Below are positions 19,610-28,987 of a DNA stretch of 64,000 nucleotides, one piece after another; position 1 is the first letter of the stretch, and every line of letters starts with the position of its first letter. This DNA comes from Myroides odoratus DSM 2801. GTDB lineage: Bacteria > Bacteroidota > Bacteroidia > Flavobacteriales > Flavobacteriaceae. Both the position numbers and the translations under genes were made by a program. The notes beneath the pieces were generated by a model, which did not search any database, had not been told where the DNA came from, and was given only the letters and a program-made list of their open reading frames with translations. The stretch covers positions 1,523,100 to 1,587,099 of the forward strand of contig NZ_CM001437.1 of the NCBI RefSeq assembly GCF_000243275.1, in the 5' to 3' direction.

Positions 19610-20218
19610 TAATAAGTTTTCTAAAAATCGCGTATTTACTGACTTCAATAGCCGAATTAATTGCTTATACTTAGCCGTTTTTACATCAAACTCCTTGATT
19701 TGAACATACTTATCCCTATACTATTCGGCGTTTTTCATCTCGCAACCTGTCATTATTTTTTTACCATTGTTTTAACTCAAAATCTCTTTTTAAGACAATC
19801 ATTATCGAATTTATCTACCAAAAACGCCGAAACTATTTTTTGCAAAAAACGACGTTTTTTCACCACTAATTCTTTGCATTTTATATGTTCCTTTTTCGAG
19901 CAACAGTCCCTATTTTAATCTCTTTTTTAGTCAAAAAAAGTTGTTTTAATGCAAATTTTGAGAATCTCGTTTATTTTCAAGAGGATTTTGTCTTTTTGAG
20001 GTCCAATCCCTCTTCTTCACAAAAGAAACAAAGCAAAAACGAAAGAACTTTTCAACCCAGGACTAAGGGATAAACCAACAACTAACCTACTGATACCATG
20101 TATCTTTCTAGCACATAAACGCATCATCTTCCCTACAGGACTACAGCTATCCTCTTTTCTTTTTCGCCTCCTCCTGTATTTTATCCTTTTATTACAATAT
20201 TTGTCTCTATTAAAAATG
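19610..20218. other. Divergent intergenic region, no gene seen
   Basis: About 600 AT-rich bases between the MraZ operator and the promoter of the hydrolase gene. Short open frames here lack start context, family resemblance and a normal residue balance (they are Phe, Ser and Leu rich), so I treat them as chance. No tRNA, clear hairpin or long repeat is visible. Confidence 0.5.
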
Positions 20219-20226
20219 TATATTTG
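20219..20226 (+). promoter_or_regulatory. -7 box TATATTTG for the hydrolase-engB operon
   Basis: TATATTTG fits TAnnTTTG and lies 30 bases before the hydrolase start, giving a leader of roughly 25 nt. A TTTG at 20200-20203 is only 15 bases upstream, short for a -33 element, so the upstream half is weak. Confidence 0.6.
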
Positions 20227-20256
20227 TAAGAATTTAAAAATCGCAAGTAAGAGCTA

Positions 20257-21021
20257 ATGGAGCGAACTTTAAAAGAAGACGGTAAATTCCGATATGTGGA
20301 AGTTGGTGAAGGAACACCAATTATCATCTTACATGGATTAATGGGAGGACTTAGTAATTTCGATGGAGTTGCAAATTTCTTTCCTCAAAAAGGCTATAAA
20401 GTTATTATTCCTGAACTGCCTTTATATACCAATAGCATTTTAAAAACGAATGTCAAAGCCTTTGCTAAATTTGTCAAAGACTTTATTGAGCGCATTGGTT
20501 ATAAAGATGTTATTTTATTGGGTAACTCACTTGGAGGTCATATTGCGTTGTATTTTGCTAAAATGTATCCTCAATATCTAAAAGCTATGGTGCTGACAGG
20601 AAGTTCAGGGCTATACGAGAGTGCTATGGGTGATAGTTATCCGAAGCGCGGGGATTATGAGTATATACGAAAAAAAGCAGAAGATGTGTTTTATGATCCT
20701 GCTGTAGCAACAAAAGAAATCGTAGATGATGTTTTTGCTACTGTAAATGATCGCATGAAGTTGATTAAAACGTTGACGATTGCCAAAAGTGCAATTCGAC
20801 ACAATATGTCTAAGGACTTACCAAAAATAAATGTTCCTACTTGTTTAATTTGGGGAAAAAACGATAAAGTAACTCCACCGGAAGTTGCTGTAGAATTTAA
20901 CGAATTGCTACCTGATTCAAACCTATATTGGATTGATAAGTGTGGACATGCCGCTATGATGGAACACCCAGACGAATTCAATGAACTATTGAATAAGTGG
21001 TTCAACGAACGCAACATATAA
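20257..21021 (+). CDS. Alpha/beta-fold hydrolase
   Basis: A 254-residue cytoplasmic alpha/beta hydrolase. The oxyanion segment [13 protein letters not shown] (about 25-37) is followed by the nucleophile elbow GNSLGGH (Ser near 92), an acidic residue in [13 protein letters not shown] (near 205), and the catalytic His in [15 protein letters not shown] (near 229). The triad is therefore complete. Substrate cannot be read from sequence; esterase or lipase-like activity on a small molecule is usual in this family. It is 4 nt upstream of engB and probably co-transcribed with it, an arrangement I recall from other Flavobacteria. Confidence 0.88.
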   Translation: MERTLKEDGKFRYVEVGEGTPIIILHGLMGGLSNFDGVANFFPQKGYKVIIPELPLYTNSILKTNVKAFAKFVKDFIERIGYKDVILLGNSLGGHIALYFAKMYPQYLKAMVLTGSSGLYESAMGDSYPKRGDYEYIRKKAEDVFYDPAVATKEIVDDVFATVNDRMKLIKTLTIAKSAIRHNMSKDLPKINVPTCLIWGKNDKVTPPEVAVEFNELLPDSNLYWIDKCGHAAMMEHPDEFNELLNKWFNERNI

Positions 21022-21025
21022 AACA

Positions 21026-21646
21026 ATGAAAATAAACACCGCAGCATTTGTAATGAGTAACTCTGAAGTAAGTAAGTGCCCGAATGAGCCTTTACCAGAG
21101 TATGCATTTATAGGAAGATCCAATGTTGGAAAGTCTTCTTTAATCAACATGCTTACCAATTCAAAATCTTTAGCGAAGACTTCTTCAAGACCTGGAAAGA
21201 CACAATTGATTAACCACTTTAAGATTAATTCAAATTGGTTTTTAGTCGATTTACCAGGCTATGGATATGCTAAAGTATCGAAGAAAACAAAAGGTGTTTT
21301 TCAGAAATTCATCACAGAGTATTTTGAAAAACGCAGACAATTAGTTTCTGCTTTTGTTTTGATTGACATCAGACATGAAGCACAAAAGATTGATTTAGAG
21401 TTCATGGAGTATTTAGGAGAATCTGGTATTCCCTTTGCTATCATTTTTACCAAAGCCGATAAGGTTGGAAAAACGAAAGTACCTCAATTAGTTGCCGATT
21501 ATAAGAAGCAGCTGTTAAGTGGTATTTGGGAAGAAATGCCTCCTTATTTTATCACTTCTTCCGAAGACAAAACAGGACGCGATGAAGTATTGAATTATAT
21601 TGATACAATCAATCAAGATATCTTCAAGAATCCACTACCGATATAA
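21026..21646 (+). CDS. engB: Ribosome biogenesis GTP-binding protein EngB (YihA/YsxC)
   Basis: An essential small GTPase acting in large ribosomal subunit assembly. Its 206 residues contain the G motifs in order: G1 [10 protein letters not shown] (about 29-38), G2 region [14 protein letters not shown]3 [13 protein letters not shown]4 TKADK near 148 and G5 ITSSE near 175. The [10 protein letters not shown] motif is diagnostic. It is second in a two-gene operon ending at a clear terminator. Confidence 0.96.
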   Translation: MKINTAAFVMSNSEVSKCPNEPLPEYAFIGRSNVGKSSLINMLTNSKSLAKTSSRPGKTQLINHFKINSNWFLVDLPGYGYAKVSKKTKGVFQKFITEYFEKRRQLVSAFVLIDIRHEAQKIDLEFMEYLGESGIPFAIIFTKADKVGKTKVPQLVADYKKQLLSGIWEEMPPYFITSSEDKTGRDEVLNYIDTINQDIFKNPLPI

Positions 21647-21651
21647 AAAAC

Positions 21652-21677
21652 AAAAAACTGCCAAGGCAGTTTTTTTT
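21652..21677 (+). terminator. Rho-independent terminator after engB
   Basis: Stem ACTGC with its complement GCAGT around a short CAAG loop, flanked by an A-run and followed by eight T. It starts 5 bases after the engB stop. Confidence 0.85.
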
Positions 21678-21681
21678 GTAT

Positions 21682-22341
21682 CTAAATATAATAGTCATTC
21701 ACGGTAATGATTCCTGCTCGAATAGCGTATCGTGTAGCATCATGCACACTATTCACTTCCAATTTTTTAAAAATATTCTTTCGGTGGGTGATTACGGTAT
21801 GGATGCTAATATTGCGATCTGCTGCAATTTCTTTCGTCATTTTACCTGTCGCAATTTCTTTCAAAATTTCTCGTTCTGCATTAGTCAAAATCTGATCCAC
21901 TTTAAAAGCTGTCGTTTTATATGAATTAAAGACTTCCTGTACACAAGCGGCAATATAATTTTCTCTGCGCCATACTGTCGTTAACCCTTTTTTGATTTCC
22001 TGTAATGAATCTTTTTGTTGCAATAAATTAAAACCATGGACAGATTTCATATGTAACATTTTCTTTAACCATATCTCAGGTAGCTCTTCTAACCACATTA
22101 CCCATATACTGCGTTCATACGTATTTTTCAACTCGTAAATCACATCTACTTGTTGTAGTAATTGATAGGTTGTTGGATTAAAAAACACACAGCCTGAACT
22201 ATTCTTTTTCAAGAACATACGAATATCTTGCACCGTTTGTAAATCATACCAGACGATTTCTTCTTGCGCAACCTGCTCTGCTATCGTTTTTATTCCCAAA
22301 CGAACCAATTCTTTCTCTTCTAAAATAGCAATATGCACCAT
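21682..22341 (-). CDS. LuxR-type transcriptional regulator with degenerate receiver domain
   Basis: A 219-residue regulator. The C-terminal part (about 152-212) is a LuxR/NarL helix-turn-helix: LTNAEREILKEIATGKMTKEIA followed by SIHTVITHRKNIFKKL. The N-terminal 120 residues have receiver-like spacing, but the phospho-acceptor position reads GCVFFNPTTY, with Asn55 where Asp is expected, so phosphorylation is unlikely. No histidine kinase gene is adjacent. It may sense a ligand or partner, or bind DNA constitutively. It lies immediately downstream of the SusC/SusD pair, on the same strand but behind a hairpin and with its own -7 box, so control of that pair is a guess. Confidence 0.82.
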   Translation of the reverse strand: MVHIAILEEKELVRLGIKTIAEQVAQEEIVWYDLQTVQDIRMFLKKNSSGCVFFNPTTYQLLQQVDVIYELKNTYERSIWVMWLEELPEIWLKKMLHMKSVHGFNLLQQKDSLQEIKKGLTTVWRRENYIAACVQEVFNSYKTTAFKVDQILTNAEREILKEIATGKMTKEIAADRNISIHTVITHRKNIFKKLEVNSVHDATRYAIRAGIITVNDYYI

Positions 22342-22358
22342 ATTTTACCTTTGTTGTA

Positions 22359-22366
22359 CAAAATTA
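22359..22366 (-). promoter_or_regulatory. -7 box TAATTTTG for the LuxR-type regulator
   Basis: TAATTTTG on the minus strand fits TAnnTTTG and lies 17 bases before the ATG, predicting a leader of about 11-14 nt. Confidence 0.6.
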
Positions 22367-22392
22367 GTGAAATAATATTAGGAATAAACAGC

Positions 22393-22420
22393 AAAAGGCT
22401 GCCTAAATAGACAGCCTTTT
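22393..22420 (-). terminator. Hairpin ending the SusC/SusD transcript
   Basis: AAAAGGCTG pairs with CAGCCTTTT around a 10-nt loop, between the susD stop and the regulator start. The T-run is short (four), so termination may be partial. Confidence 0.65.
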
Positions 22421-22468
22421 CCACCATTACTGATTGAATAAAATAAACAACTAATGAACCACTCACTA

Positions 22469-23986
22469 TTATAGGTTCGGATTCTCTCGCTCTTCTACTG
22501 CAGGTATTTGGTATAAATAATACGGGCTATTTGCTACAAACGGACTTTGATCTGGGAAATTCAATGCATAATGCCCATTAGCGGTCATTAATTTTGTTAT
22601 TGTTTCCTCATTGCCATTTGCATCGCGTACCACATACGTATACTCCACCTTACTTTGTTCGTATTTTTTTCGAACTACTGCTTTTTGATTTCTTACAATA
22701 TCAACTAAGCTAAATCCCTCTCCGAATAATTCTTTTCTTCTTTCAAGCCAAATTGCTTCTAGTAAATCATTTCCAGATAAGTTTGTTGCCAAAGCAGCAT
22801 TTCTAGCCTGTTTAACTGCATTTAATTTATTTATTGCATCTCCATCATTTAATCGTGCTTTTGCTTCCGCATTGATTAAATAAATCTCTGATGTACGCAT
22901 CAATACGATATCCGCAATTTGACCTGCTTTAAATTTAAATTTACCATAACGCATCCAAACTACAGAGGCTTTCGCTAGATCTGCACCCGGATTTGGTGCC
23001 CAATTAATCATTGATTTTCTATAATCACCATCTTCAAATAAATCTTTAAAGTACGGATCAGCATTAAAGCTATAGTAATAGCTATCTTTTGATGTAACAT
23101 CTAAAAAATGGAATTGGTACGACGCATCACTTTGATCTGGTGTTTGTGGATGTCCCCAAATCCACTCGCGGTTATTGACATCATTAAACCCCGATTTATA
23201 CTCTATTTCATTCATCAAATAATCGTTCTTCACTAATAAGCGATCCGAATATTCTTTCGCCTTTTCCCAATTTCTAGCGTATAAATTTGCTCGAGCCAAT
23301 AAACCTAAAACTACATTGTTATCGAATTGAAACTTTTGTGCACGAACATATCCTTCAGGAATTAATACCAATGCTTCTTCCAAATCTTTAAGCGCTTGGT
23401 TATACACTTCCGTTACGGTTGCTCTTTTTCCAGGCTGTGATTTAGCTGTAGTTGGTTCTAAGTAAATTGGAGCTGTTAAAGCATTTGGATTATGGTCAAT
23501 CGCAAAAGCATAAGATGATGCCAAATGCAAGTACATAAATCCTCTCAAAGCATATGCTTGACCTTTCACTCTTCTTCTCTCTCCTCCATCACCTTGTACC
23601 TCATCAATATTAGCCAAGATATTATTCATGTTGTTAATTGTCTTATAGGCTAGGCTCCAACTCAATGAATTTGTTCCGCCTTTTCCATACAAGGCATTGA
23701 ATTGATAATGTGATCCAAAACCATATTTGTTGGTTTGCAATACAACATCATTCCCCATTGCATCACTGGCACGTAAAAAAGAACCAAATCCAGGGTTTGC
23801 ATACGAATTGAATGTTTCCATCAATTGCCCCCAACTTCCATTTAAAACCTTTTCGCTACCCGAAACCGTTTTAAATACTTCTTTTTTCTCCATGGCATCT
23901 GTTGGCGAAGTTTCTAATTCACAAGAAACCAATCCCAAAGAAAGTAGTAAGAATAAAACTTTTGTATAATTGATATAATTTTTCAT
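22469..23986 (-). CDS. SusD/RagB family nutrient-binding outer-membrane lipoprotein
   Basis: A surface lipoprotein that lids the SusC channel and binds the nutrient. It has 505 residues. The lipoprotein signal ends in LVSCELETSPTDAM (Cys near 22). The N-terminal SusD_RagB region includes GFMYLHLASSYAFA (about 150). A TPR-like helical part (YNQALKDLEEAL) follows, and the C-terminal segment contains WLERRKELFGEGFSLVDIVR, highly typical of the family. It lies 4 nt after the SusC gene. No glycoside hydrolase, lyase or peptidase accompanies it, so the substrate is unknown. Confidence 0.95.
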   Translation of the reverse strand: MKNYINYTKVLFLLLSLGLVSCELETSPTDAMEKKEVFKTVSGSEKVLNGSWGQLMETFNSYANPGFGSFLRASDAMGNDVVLQTNKYGFGSHYQFNALYGKGGTNSLSWSLAYKTINNMNNILANIDEVQGDGGERRRVKGQAYALRGFMYLHLASSYAFAIDHNPNALTAPIYLEPTTAKSQPGKRATVTEVYNQALKDLEEALVLIPEGYVRAQKFQFDNNVVLGLLARANLYARNWEKAKEYSDRLLVKNDYLMNEIEYKSGFNDVNNREWIWGHPQTPDQSDASYQFHFLDVTSKDSYYYSFNADPYFKDLFEDGDYRKSMINWAPNPGADLAKASVVWMRYGKFKFKAGQIADIVLMRTSEIYLINAEAKARLNDGDAINKLNAVKQARNAALATNLSGNDLLEAIWLERRKELFGEGFSLVDIVRNQKAVVRKKYEQSKVEYTYVVRDANGNEETITKLMTANGHYALNFPDQSPFVANSPYYLYQIPAVEERENPNL

Positions 23987-23990
23987 GTGC

Positions 23991-26900
23991 TTAAAGTTTT
24001 AAATTTAATCCCACTGAAATGGTTTTCATTGCAGGATAACGATAGTATGTTGTACCATCAAAATTTTGTTCAGGATCTAATCCTTGTTGTTTGGTCCATG
24101 TAAATAAATTCTCCGCTTGTAAGTATAACGAAGCTTGTCCGATATTTACCTTATCTAACCACTCTTGTGGGAAATTATATGCAAGAGAAAGTGTTTTCAA
24201 TTTCAAGAATGAACGATCTACTAAGAAACGATCAGAAGGGTATGTCCATCTTCCTGAATCCGCAGTAGTCAATCGACCTACATTTGCATATGGGTTCTCA
24301 GGTGTCCAACGATCTAACATGTCTACACTCCAAGTTCCTCCACCTGGGTCATTACGCATTAAACCTGTTTTATCGTCATTGTAAATTTTACCACCAATAT
24401 TATAAGAGAAGTTCGCTACGATTTGCCAATTTTTATAACTTAAGTCTGTATTGAATCCTCCCGAAAACTTCGGTAGTGAATTTCCACTTTTCACTTTGTC
24501 TGTATCTTTTAAACTACTGTAGTTGTCCGTGATATAGCGATTTCCTTGATCATCTGTACCATACCATCTTGGCTTCCCTGTTTGTGGGTCTGGTCCTGCC
24601 CATTCTTGCAAATAGAAATCATATAGCGAACCTCCTTTAGCCCATCTTTTTGTTCCCGAAAACATTTCATCAGACGGAAGAGATACAATTTTATTTTTAT
24701 AGGTTGTGATGTTCATCCCTAATTTCCATTTCCAATCAGCAGTTCGGATTGGATATCCTTCTAATGAAATCTCTAACCCATAGTTTTTCATTTTCCCAAC
24801 GTTTTCTAAAATGGAAGTAAATCCTAAAGACGGAGCAATCGATTTACTAAACAACAAATCTTTAGAAGAACGCTCAAAATACTCTACTGTACCACTTAAT
24901 CGGTTATCCAATACAGCAAAGTCAAACCCGATATTCATGTTCATGTTTGACTCCCAGCTCAATTCTGGTGTTTCTAAACGAGAAGCTACTAATCCAGGAT
25001 TTCCTAAGTTGTTGTAGATATCGTATAACTCTTGGTAAGCATAATATCCTACCTTATCATTTCCTTGTGCACCATAACTAGCACGGAACACTAATTCATT
25101 CAACCACGTATCGCGATAGCTCTGCATAAAGTCTTCATCAATAATTCTCCATGAAGCTCCTACAGACCAAAACCCACCCCAACGTTTTGCTTTAGCAAAA
25201 CGAGAAGATCCATCTGCACGGTAAGAAGCTGATAAATAATATTTTTTATCATATGAATATTGTGCATTTCCGAAAAAACTCAACATTTTATATTCATCTG
25301 CTTTACCATAAAAATCAACTAATCGAGAAGCTGCATCTGGTTGATCATAACCTAACATCGCTATTTGCTCTCTAGCCCCACCAAAATAGTTTGACTTGAA
25401 TTGGTAATACTCTTGTCCAGCCATGAAGGCTAAACTATTTTTATCATCTAAATCTAAATCGTAATTCAGTACGTTATTATACGTCATACTAACTGTACGA
25501 GTATTGCGCATACTTACCCCTCCCCCTGTCGCACTAGACGGTCCAATCTCTGGATTGGTCACATTGTGTTTGTACTCACTGTTATAATCGATGTTCAACG
25601 ATGTTTTAAACTTCAAATTATCCAAGAACTTAATTTGAGCATAAGTACGCACTGTTGCGATGTCAAATTTATTTTCCGCTTTGTCTAATGGCAATGTTGC
25701 AACTAAGTTATGACGGGCATAAGAGCTTGCTCTATACGTTCCAAAGTCATAAATACGCTTTCCTGTTTCTGGATCTAACAGATAAGCCCCAGTAGTTAAA
25801 TCACGCTCATAAATCGGATAAAAAGAAGGCATATTACGTCCAAAGCCAATTACGTTTCCAATCGCACTATCATCTTGTTTTGGATAATCTTGAATAGAAT
25901 GTGAAGCAGAAGCATTCAATCCCAATTCCAACCAATCCTTAGCGTCGATGACAATATTAGAACGGAAGTTAAAACGTTTGAATCCTGACTCTTTGATGTA
26001 CCCTTGGTTGTTTAAAAAACCTCCTGACACGAAATATCTTGATTTCGCTCCACCCCCTGATACACGAACATTCACATCGGTATAATTAGCAGATTGAGAT
26101 AACGCATCTGTCCAATTATCATTCCATAGCGGTTGTAAACCTGGACGCAATTTTCCATCCGTCCCAACAGGTTGAGGATTGTTTAATCCATAAGGATTAA
26201 TCCCTAAATTATTTACTAAGTTATCCGTTGCATACTGAGAAGCGGTTGCCCAATCTTCCCCTGTTGTATCCATACGTCCATTTCGCATTGCTTCCCAATA
26301 CAACTCCATGTATTGATTTGTTCCCAATGTTTTATAATCACTACGCGCTCTACTAGAAGTTCCGTATTTCGCAGATATTTCAATTTGAGGCTCTTGGTTC
26401 TTCACCCCTCTTTTGGTTGTGATCATAATCACCCCATTCGCTGCTCTAGAACCGTATAAAGTAGCTGCTGTCGCATCTTTTAATACGGAAATAGATTCAA
26501 TATCTGCCGGAGCAATAGCAGATAGACCCCCTTCATAAGGCACTCCATCTACTACGTATAAAGGTTTACTATCTGCATTAATCGAACCAATCCCTCGGAT
26601 GCGTATCTCCGCTTCCGAACCGGGCTGTCCACTTGCTGCAAAAGACTGAACCCCTGCTACCGAACCTTCTAAAACTCTTGAAACATTACTCACTTGAGTT
26701 TGTCCAATCGTTTTAGCGCTAACTAATCCAACTGATCCTGTATAGGTTTTTTTATTGGCCGTACCATACGGTACTTGAATAATAACTTCTTCTAGATTTT
26801 CGGCATGTGCCTCTAGGTAAATATTTACTTCCGTTTGATTGGAAATTTTCACTTTTTGCGTGGTATAACCAATAAAAGAAAACGCAATCGTTTGGTTGGG

Positions 26901-27086
26901 TTCCACCTTAATGGCATAATTCCCATCAAAATCAGTGGCAACTCCTTTACCTGTTTCTACTACGGTTACACTTACTCCAGGTAAGCTTCCTCCAATGTCG
27001 GAAACAGACCCTTTTAGTGTAAACTCCTGTGCTTGTAACTGATAAACCCCCATCAGCACAAAAACAATTTGTAAAATTTTTTGCAT
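23991..27086 (-). CDS. SusC/RagA family TonB-dependent outer-membrane receptor
   Basis: A TonB-dependent transporter of 1031 residues. After a signal peptide (about 1-19) comes a carboxypeptidase-regulatory-like domain (FTLKGSVSDIGGSLPGVSVTV, about 22-100), then a TonB box-like EEVIIQVPYGT. The plug follows, with GIGSINADSKPLYVVDGVPYEG and the SusC signature DIESISVLKDATAATLYGSRAANGVIMITTK. The 22-strand barrel fills the rest and ends in an aromatic-hydrophobic strand (MKTISVGLNLKL). It pairs with the SusD gene. The carboxypeptidase-regulatory domain is usual for this class. Confidence 0.96.
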   Translation of the reverse strand: MQKILQIVFVLMGVYQLQAQEFTLKGSVSDIGGSLPGVSVTVVETGKGVATDFDGNYAIKVEPNQTIAFSFIGYTTQKVKISNQTEVNIYLEAHAENLEEVIIQVPYGTANKKTYTGSVGLVSAKTIGQTQVSNVSRVLEGSVAGVQSFAASGQPGSEAEIRIRGIGSINADSKPLYVVDGVPYEGGLSAIAPADIESISVLKDATAATLYGSRAANGVIMITTKRGVKNQEPQIEISAKYGTSSRARSDYKTLGTNQYMELYWEAMRNGRMDTTGEDWATASQYATDNLVNNLGINPYGLNNPQPVGTDGKLRPGLQPLWNDNWTDALSQSANYTDVNVRVSGGGAKSRYFVSGGFLNNQGYIKESGFKRFNFRSNIVIDAKDWLELGLNASASHSIQDYPKQDDSAIGNVIGFGRNMPSFYPIYERDLTTGAYLLDPETGKRIYDFGTYRASSYARHNLVATLPLDKAENKFDIATVRTYAQIKFLDNLKFKTSLNIDYNSEYKHNVTNPEIGPSSATGGGVSMRNTRTVSMTYNNVLNYDLDLDDKNSLAFMAGQEYYQFKSNYFGGAREQIAMLGYDQPDAASRLVDFYGKADEYKMLSFFGNAQYSYDKKYYLSASYRADGSSRFAKAKRWGGFWSVGASWRIIDEDFMQSYRDTWLNELVFRASYGAQGNDKVGYYAYQELYDIYNNLGNPGLVASRLETPELSWESNMNMNIGFDFAVLDNRLSGTVEYFERSSKDLLFSKSIAPSLGFTSILENVGKMKNYGLEISLEGYPIRTADWKWKLGMNITTYKNKIVSLPSDEMFSGTKRWAKGGSLYDFYLQEWAGPDPQTGKPRWYGTDDQGNRYITDNYSSLKDTDKVKSGNSLPKFSGGFNTDLSYKNWQIVANFSYNIGGKIYNDDKTGLMRNDPGGGTWSVDMLDRWTPENPYANVGRLTTADSGRWTYPSDRFLVDRSFLKLKTLSLAYNFPQEWLDKVNIGQASLYLQAENLFTWTKQQGLDPEQNFDGTTYYRYPAMKTISVGLNLKL

Positions 27087-27394
27087 AAATTGTCCCTTTG
27101 ATTGCCAGATGTTTCTAGCAATACATTAATAATAAAGTGATAGATTTAAAATGATTGAGATGTTGTTTTTGTTCAACATCCGAGATAAGATAAAAGTTGC
27201 GCTAGCAACAACACCAGTTCATGCAGCACTTCATCGACATTGAAGAAGGCCCCTCATGTTGATTAGAATAAAGAAAAGAAGTCGTTTTCGATAAAAAAAC
27301 TATAGACTGCATACTACTACTTTTTAAATTATAGGCTTTCTGTTTTTCATATTTTATGAAACATCAAGCAACTATTATTTGTTTTTTGATAAGG
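27087..27394 (-). promoter_or_regulatory. Long putative 5' leader of the SusC/SusD operon
   Basis: If transcription starts just after the box at 27395-27402, the message has a leader of roughly 300 nt. It contains at least two hairpins: GATGTTG with CAACATC around an 8-base loop (about 27157-27179) and GTTGC with GCAAC around GCTA (about 27196-27209). No riboswitch family is recognised. No gene is seen here. Confidence 0.45.
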
Positions 27395-27402
27395 CAAAGA
27401 TA
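27395..27402 (-). promoter_or_regulatory. -7 box TATCTTTG upstream of the SusC gene
   Basis: TATCTTTG on the minus strand is a perfect TAnnTTTG match and is the only one seen between tyrS and the SusC gene. A TTG lies upstream but at a short spacing (13 bases). Confidence 0.55.
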
Positions 27403-27450
27403 GTAGCTCTAAGAACAAGAGTAAATACCACGTATATGGTAGATTTATAA

Positions 27451-27490
27451 AAAAAAGGTTACCTCAACTGTATAGAGGTAACCTTTTTTT
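27451..27490 (-). terminator. Rho-independent terminator after tyrS
   Basis: AAAAAAGGTTACCTC pairs perfectly with GAGGTAACCTTTTTT around a 9-base loop, with T-runs on both strands. It is 22 bases after the tyrS stop. Confidence 0.9.
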
Positions 27491-27512
27491 AATTCTATGA
27501 TACTTATATTGA

Positions 27513-28805
27513 CTACTTTACATGTAAAATAAAGTAATTCTTTTTTCCTTTTTGTAAGAGGATGAATTGATCGTTAATCAAGTCTTGTGTAGTAACTACG
27601 TATTCTTCTGTTACTTTGTCGCGGTTTACTGCGATAGCATTTGCTTGTAAAGAACGACGCGCTTCTCCATTGGAAGGCATGAATCCGCTTTTCCCAGCTA
27701 GTGCTTCAATAATTGGCAAACCTGCTTCCACATCTGCCTTTGTAATTTCTGCTTGAGGAACTCCGTCAAACACTTCTAAAAATGTTTTTGCATCTAGTTG
27801 TTTTAAATCATCCGCTGATGAATTTCCAAACAAGATACCCGAAGCTTTAATGGCATTTTCTAGATTTTCAGTTCCGTGAACCATCGTTGTCACTTCTTCT
27901 GCTAATCGTTTTTGCAATACGCGTAAATGTGGCGCTTCTAAGTGTTCTTTTACTAATGCTTCAATTTCCTCGCGTCCAATAAACGTAAAGATTTTGATGT
28001 ATTTTTCAGCATCTGCATCTGACACGTTTACCCAGTATTGGTAGAATTTGTAAGGAGAAGTATATTCTGCAGACAGCCAAATATTTCCACCTTCCGATTT
28101 ACCAAACTTTGTTCCATCTGCTTTAGTAATCAAAGGACAAGTTAAAGCATACGCTTTCTCACTAATCGTACGACGAATTAATTCTGTACCCGTTGTGATG
28201 TTCCCCCATTGATCTGAACCCCCCATTTGCAAAGTAACTTGCTTCGCTTGGAACAAATGTAAAAAGTCATATCCTTGTAACAATTGATAACAAAACTCTG
28301 TAAATGACATTCCATCTTGGAATTCACCATTTAGGCGTTTTTTCACAGAATCCTTTGCCATCATATAGTTCACTGTAATGTGTTTACCAACTGTTCTGAT
28401 GAATTCTAGGAAAGAAAAATCTTTCATCCAATCGTAATTATTTACGAGTTCTGCAGCGTTTTCTGCACCAGAATTAAAATCTAAAAAGCGCTCTAGCTGT
28501 GCTTTAATCGCATTTTGATTATGACGCAAAGCTTCTTCTGACAATAGATTTCTTTCATTTGATTTTCCAGATGGATCTCCTACCATTCCTGTAGCACCAC
28601 CAATTAAAGCAATTGGTTTATGTCCTGCCATTTGAAAATGCTTTAAAAGCATTACACCTACTAAATGTCCAATATGCAATGAATCCGCTGTTGGGTCAAT
28701 TCCCACATATGCCGCACGCATCTGCTCCAACAAATGTTCTTCAGTGCCTGGCATAACGTCGTGGAGCATTCCTCTCCAAGTCACTTCTTCAATAAAATTT
28801 TTCAT
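27513..28805 (-). CDS. tyrS: Tyrosyl-tRNA synthetase
   Basis: Class I aminoacyl-tRNA synthetase that charges tRNA-Tyr. It has 430 residues. The HIGH-like motif is [11 protein letters not shown] (about 42-52). Tyrosine-binding motifs include [27 protein letters not shown] and [14 protein letters not shown]. The KMSKS-like loop is [11 protein letters not shown] (about 230), and the C-terminal 70 residues form the S4 domain. Length and motifs are normal. The gene has its own promoter (28822-28829) and terminator. Confidence 0.97.
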   Translation of the reverse strand: MKNFIEEVTWRGMLHDVMPGTEEHLLEQMRAAYVGIDPTADSLHIGHLVGVMLLKHFQMAGHKPIALIGGATGMVGDPSGKSNERNLLSEEALRHNQNAIKAQLERFLDFNSGAENAAELVNNYDWMKDFSFLEFIRTVGKHITVNYMMAKDSVKKRLNGEFQDGMSFTEFCYQLLQGYDFLHLFQAKQVTLQMGGSDQWGNITTGTELIRRTISEKAYALTCPLITKADGTKFGKSEGGNIWLSAEYTSPYKFYQYWVNVSDADAEKYIKIFTFIGREEIEALVKEHLEAPHLRVLQKRLAEEVTTMVHGTENLENAIKASGILFGNSSADDLKQLDAKTFLEVFDGVPQAEITKADVEAGLPIIEALAGKSGFMPSNGEARRSLQANAIAVNRDKVTEEYVVTTQDLINDQFILLQKGKKNYFILHVK

Positions 28806-28821
28806 TTAATTATATTTTATG

Positions 28822-28829
28822 CAAAGATA
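28822..28829 (-). promoter_or_regulatory. -7 box TATCTTTG for tyrS
   Basis: TATCTTTG on the minus strand lies 16 bases before the tyrS ATG, predicting a short leader of about 10-12 nt. Confidence 0.65.
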
Positions 28830-28973
28830 GTCCAATTCCTTACGCTATTAGAACTTTTTTTTGTCACATCTCTATTTTTATTGCTTTCAGATGCTTCAAA
28901 ACAATACACTGAAAATACGGGCGTTACTTTCAAACTTTTAGTTCAATTCTTTCACTTTCTAAAACATAACCTT

Positions 28974-28981
28974 TACATTTG
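28974..28981 (+). promoter_or_regulatory. -7 box TACATTTG directly before the epimerase start
   Basis: A perfect TAnnTTTG box ends 6 bases before the ATG at 28988, so transcription would start at or next to the start codon. No good -33 element is seen. Confidence 0.55.
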
Positions 28982-28987
28982 TTCATT

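Noticed and set aside
19661..20073. Open frames of 60-85 codons between mraZ and the hydrolase gene
   Set aside because: They are Phe-, Leu- and Ser-rich, overlap one another, lack promoter context and resemble no family.
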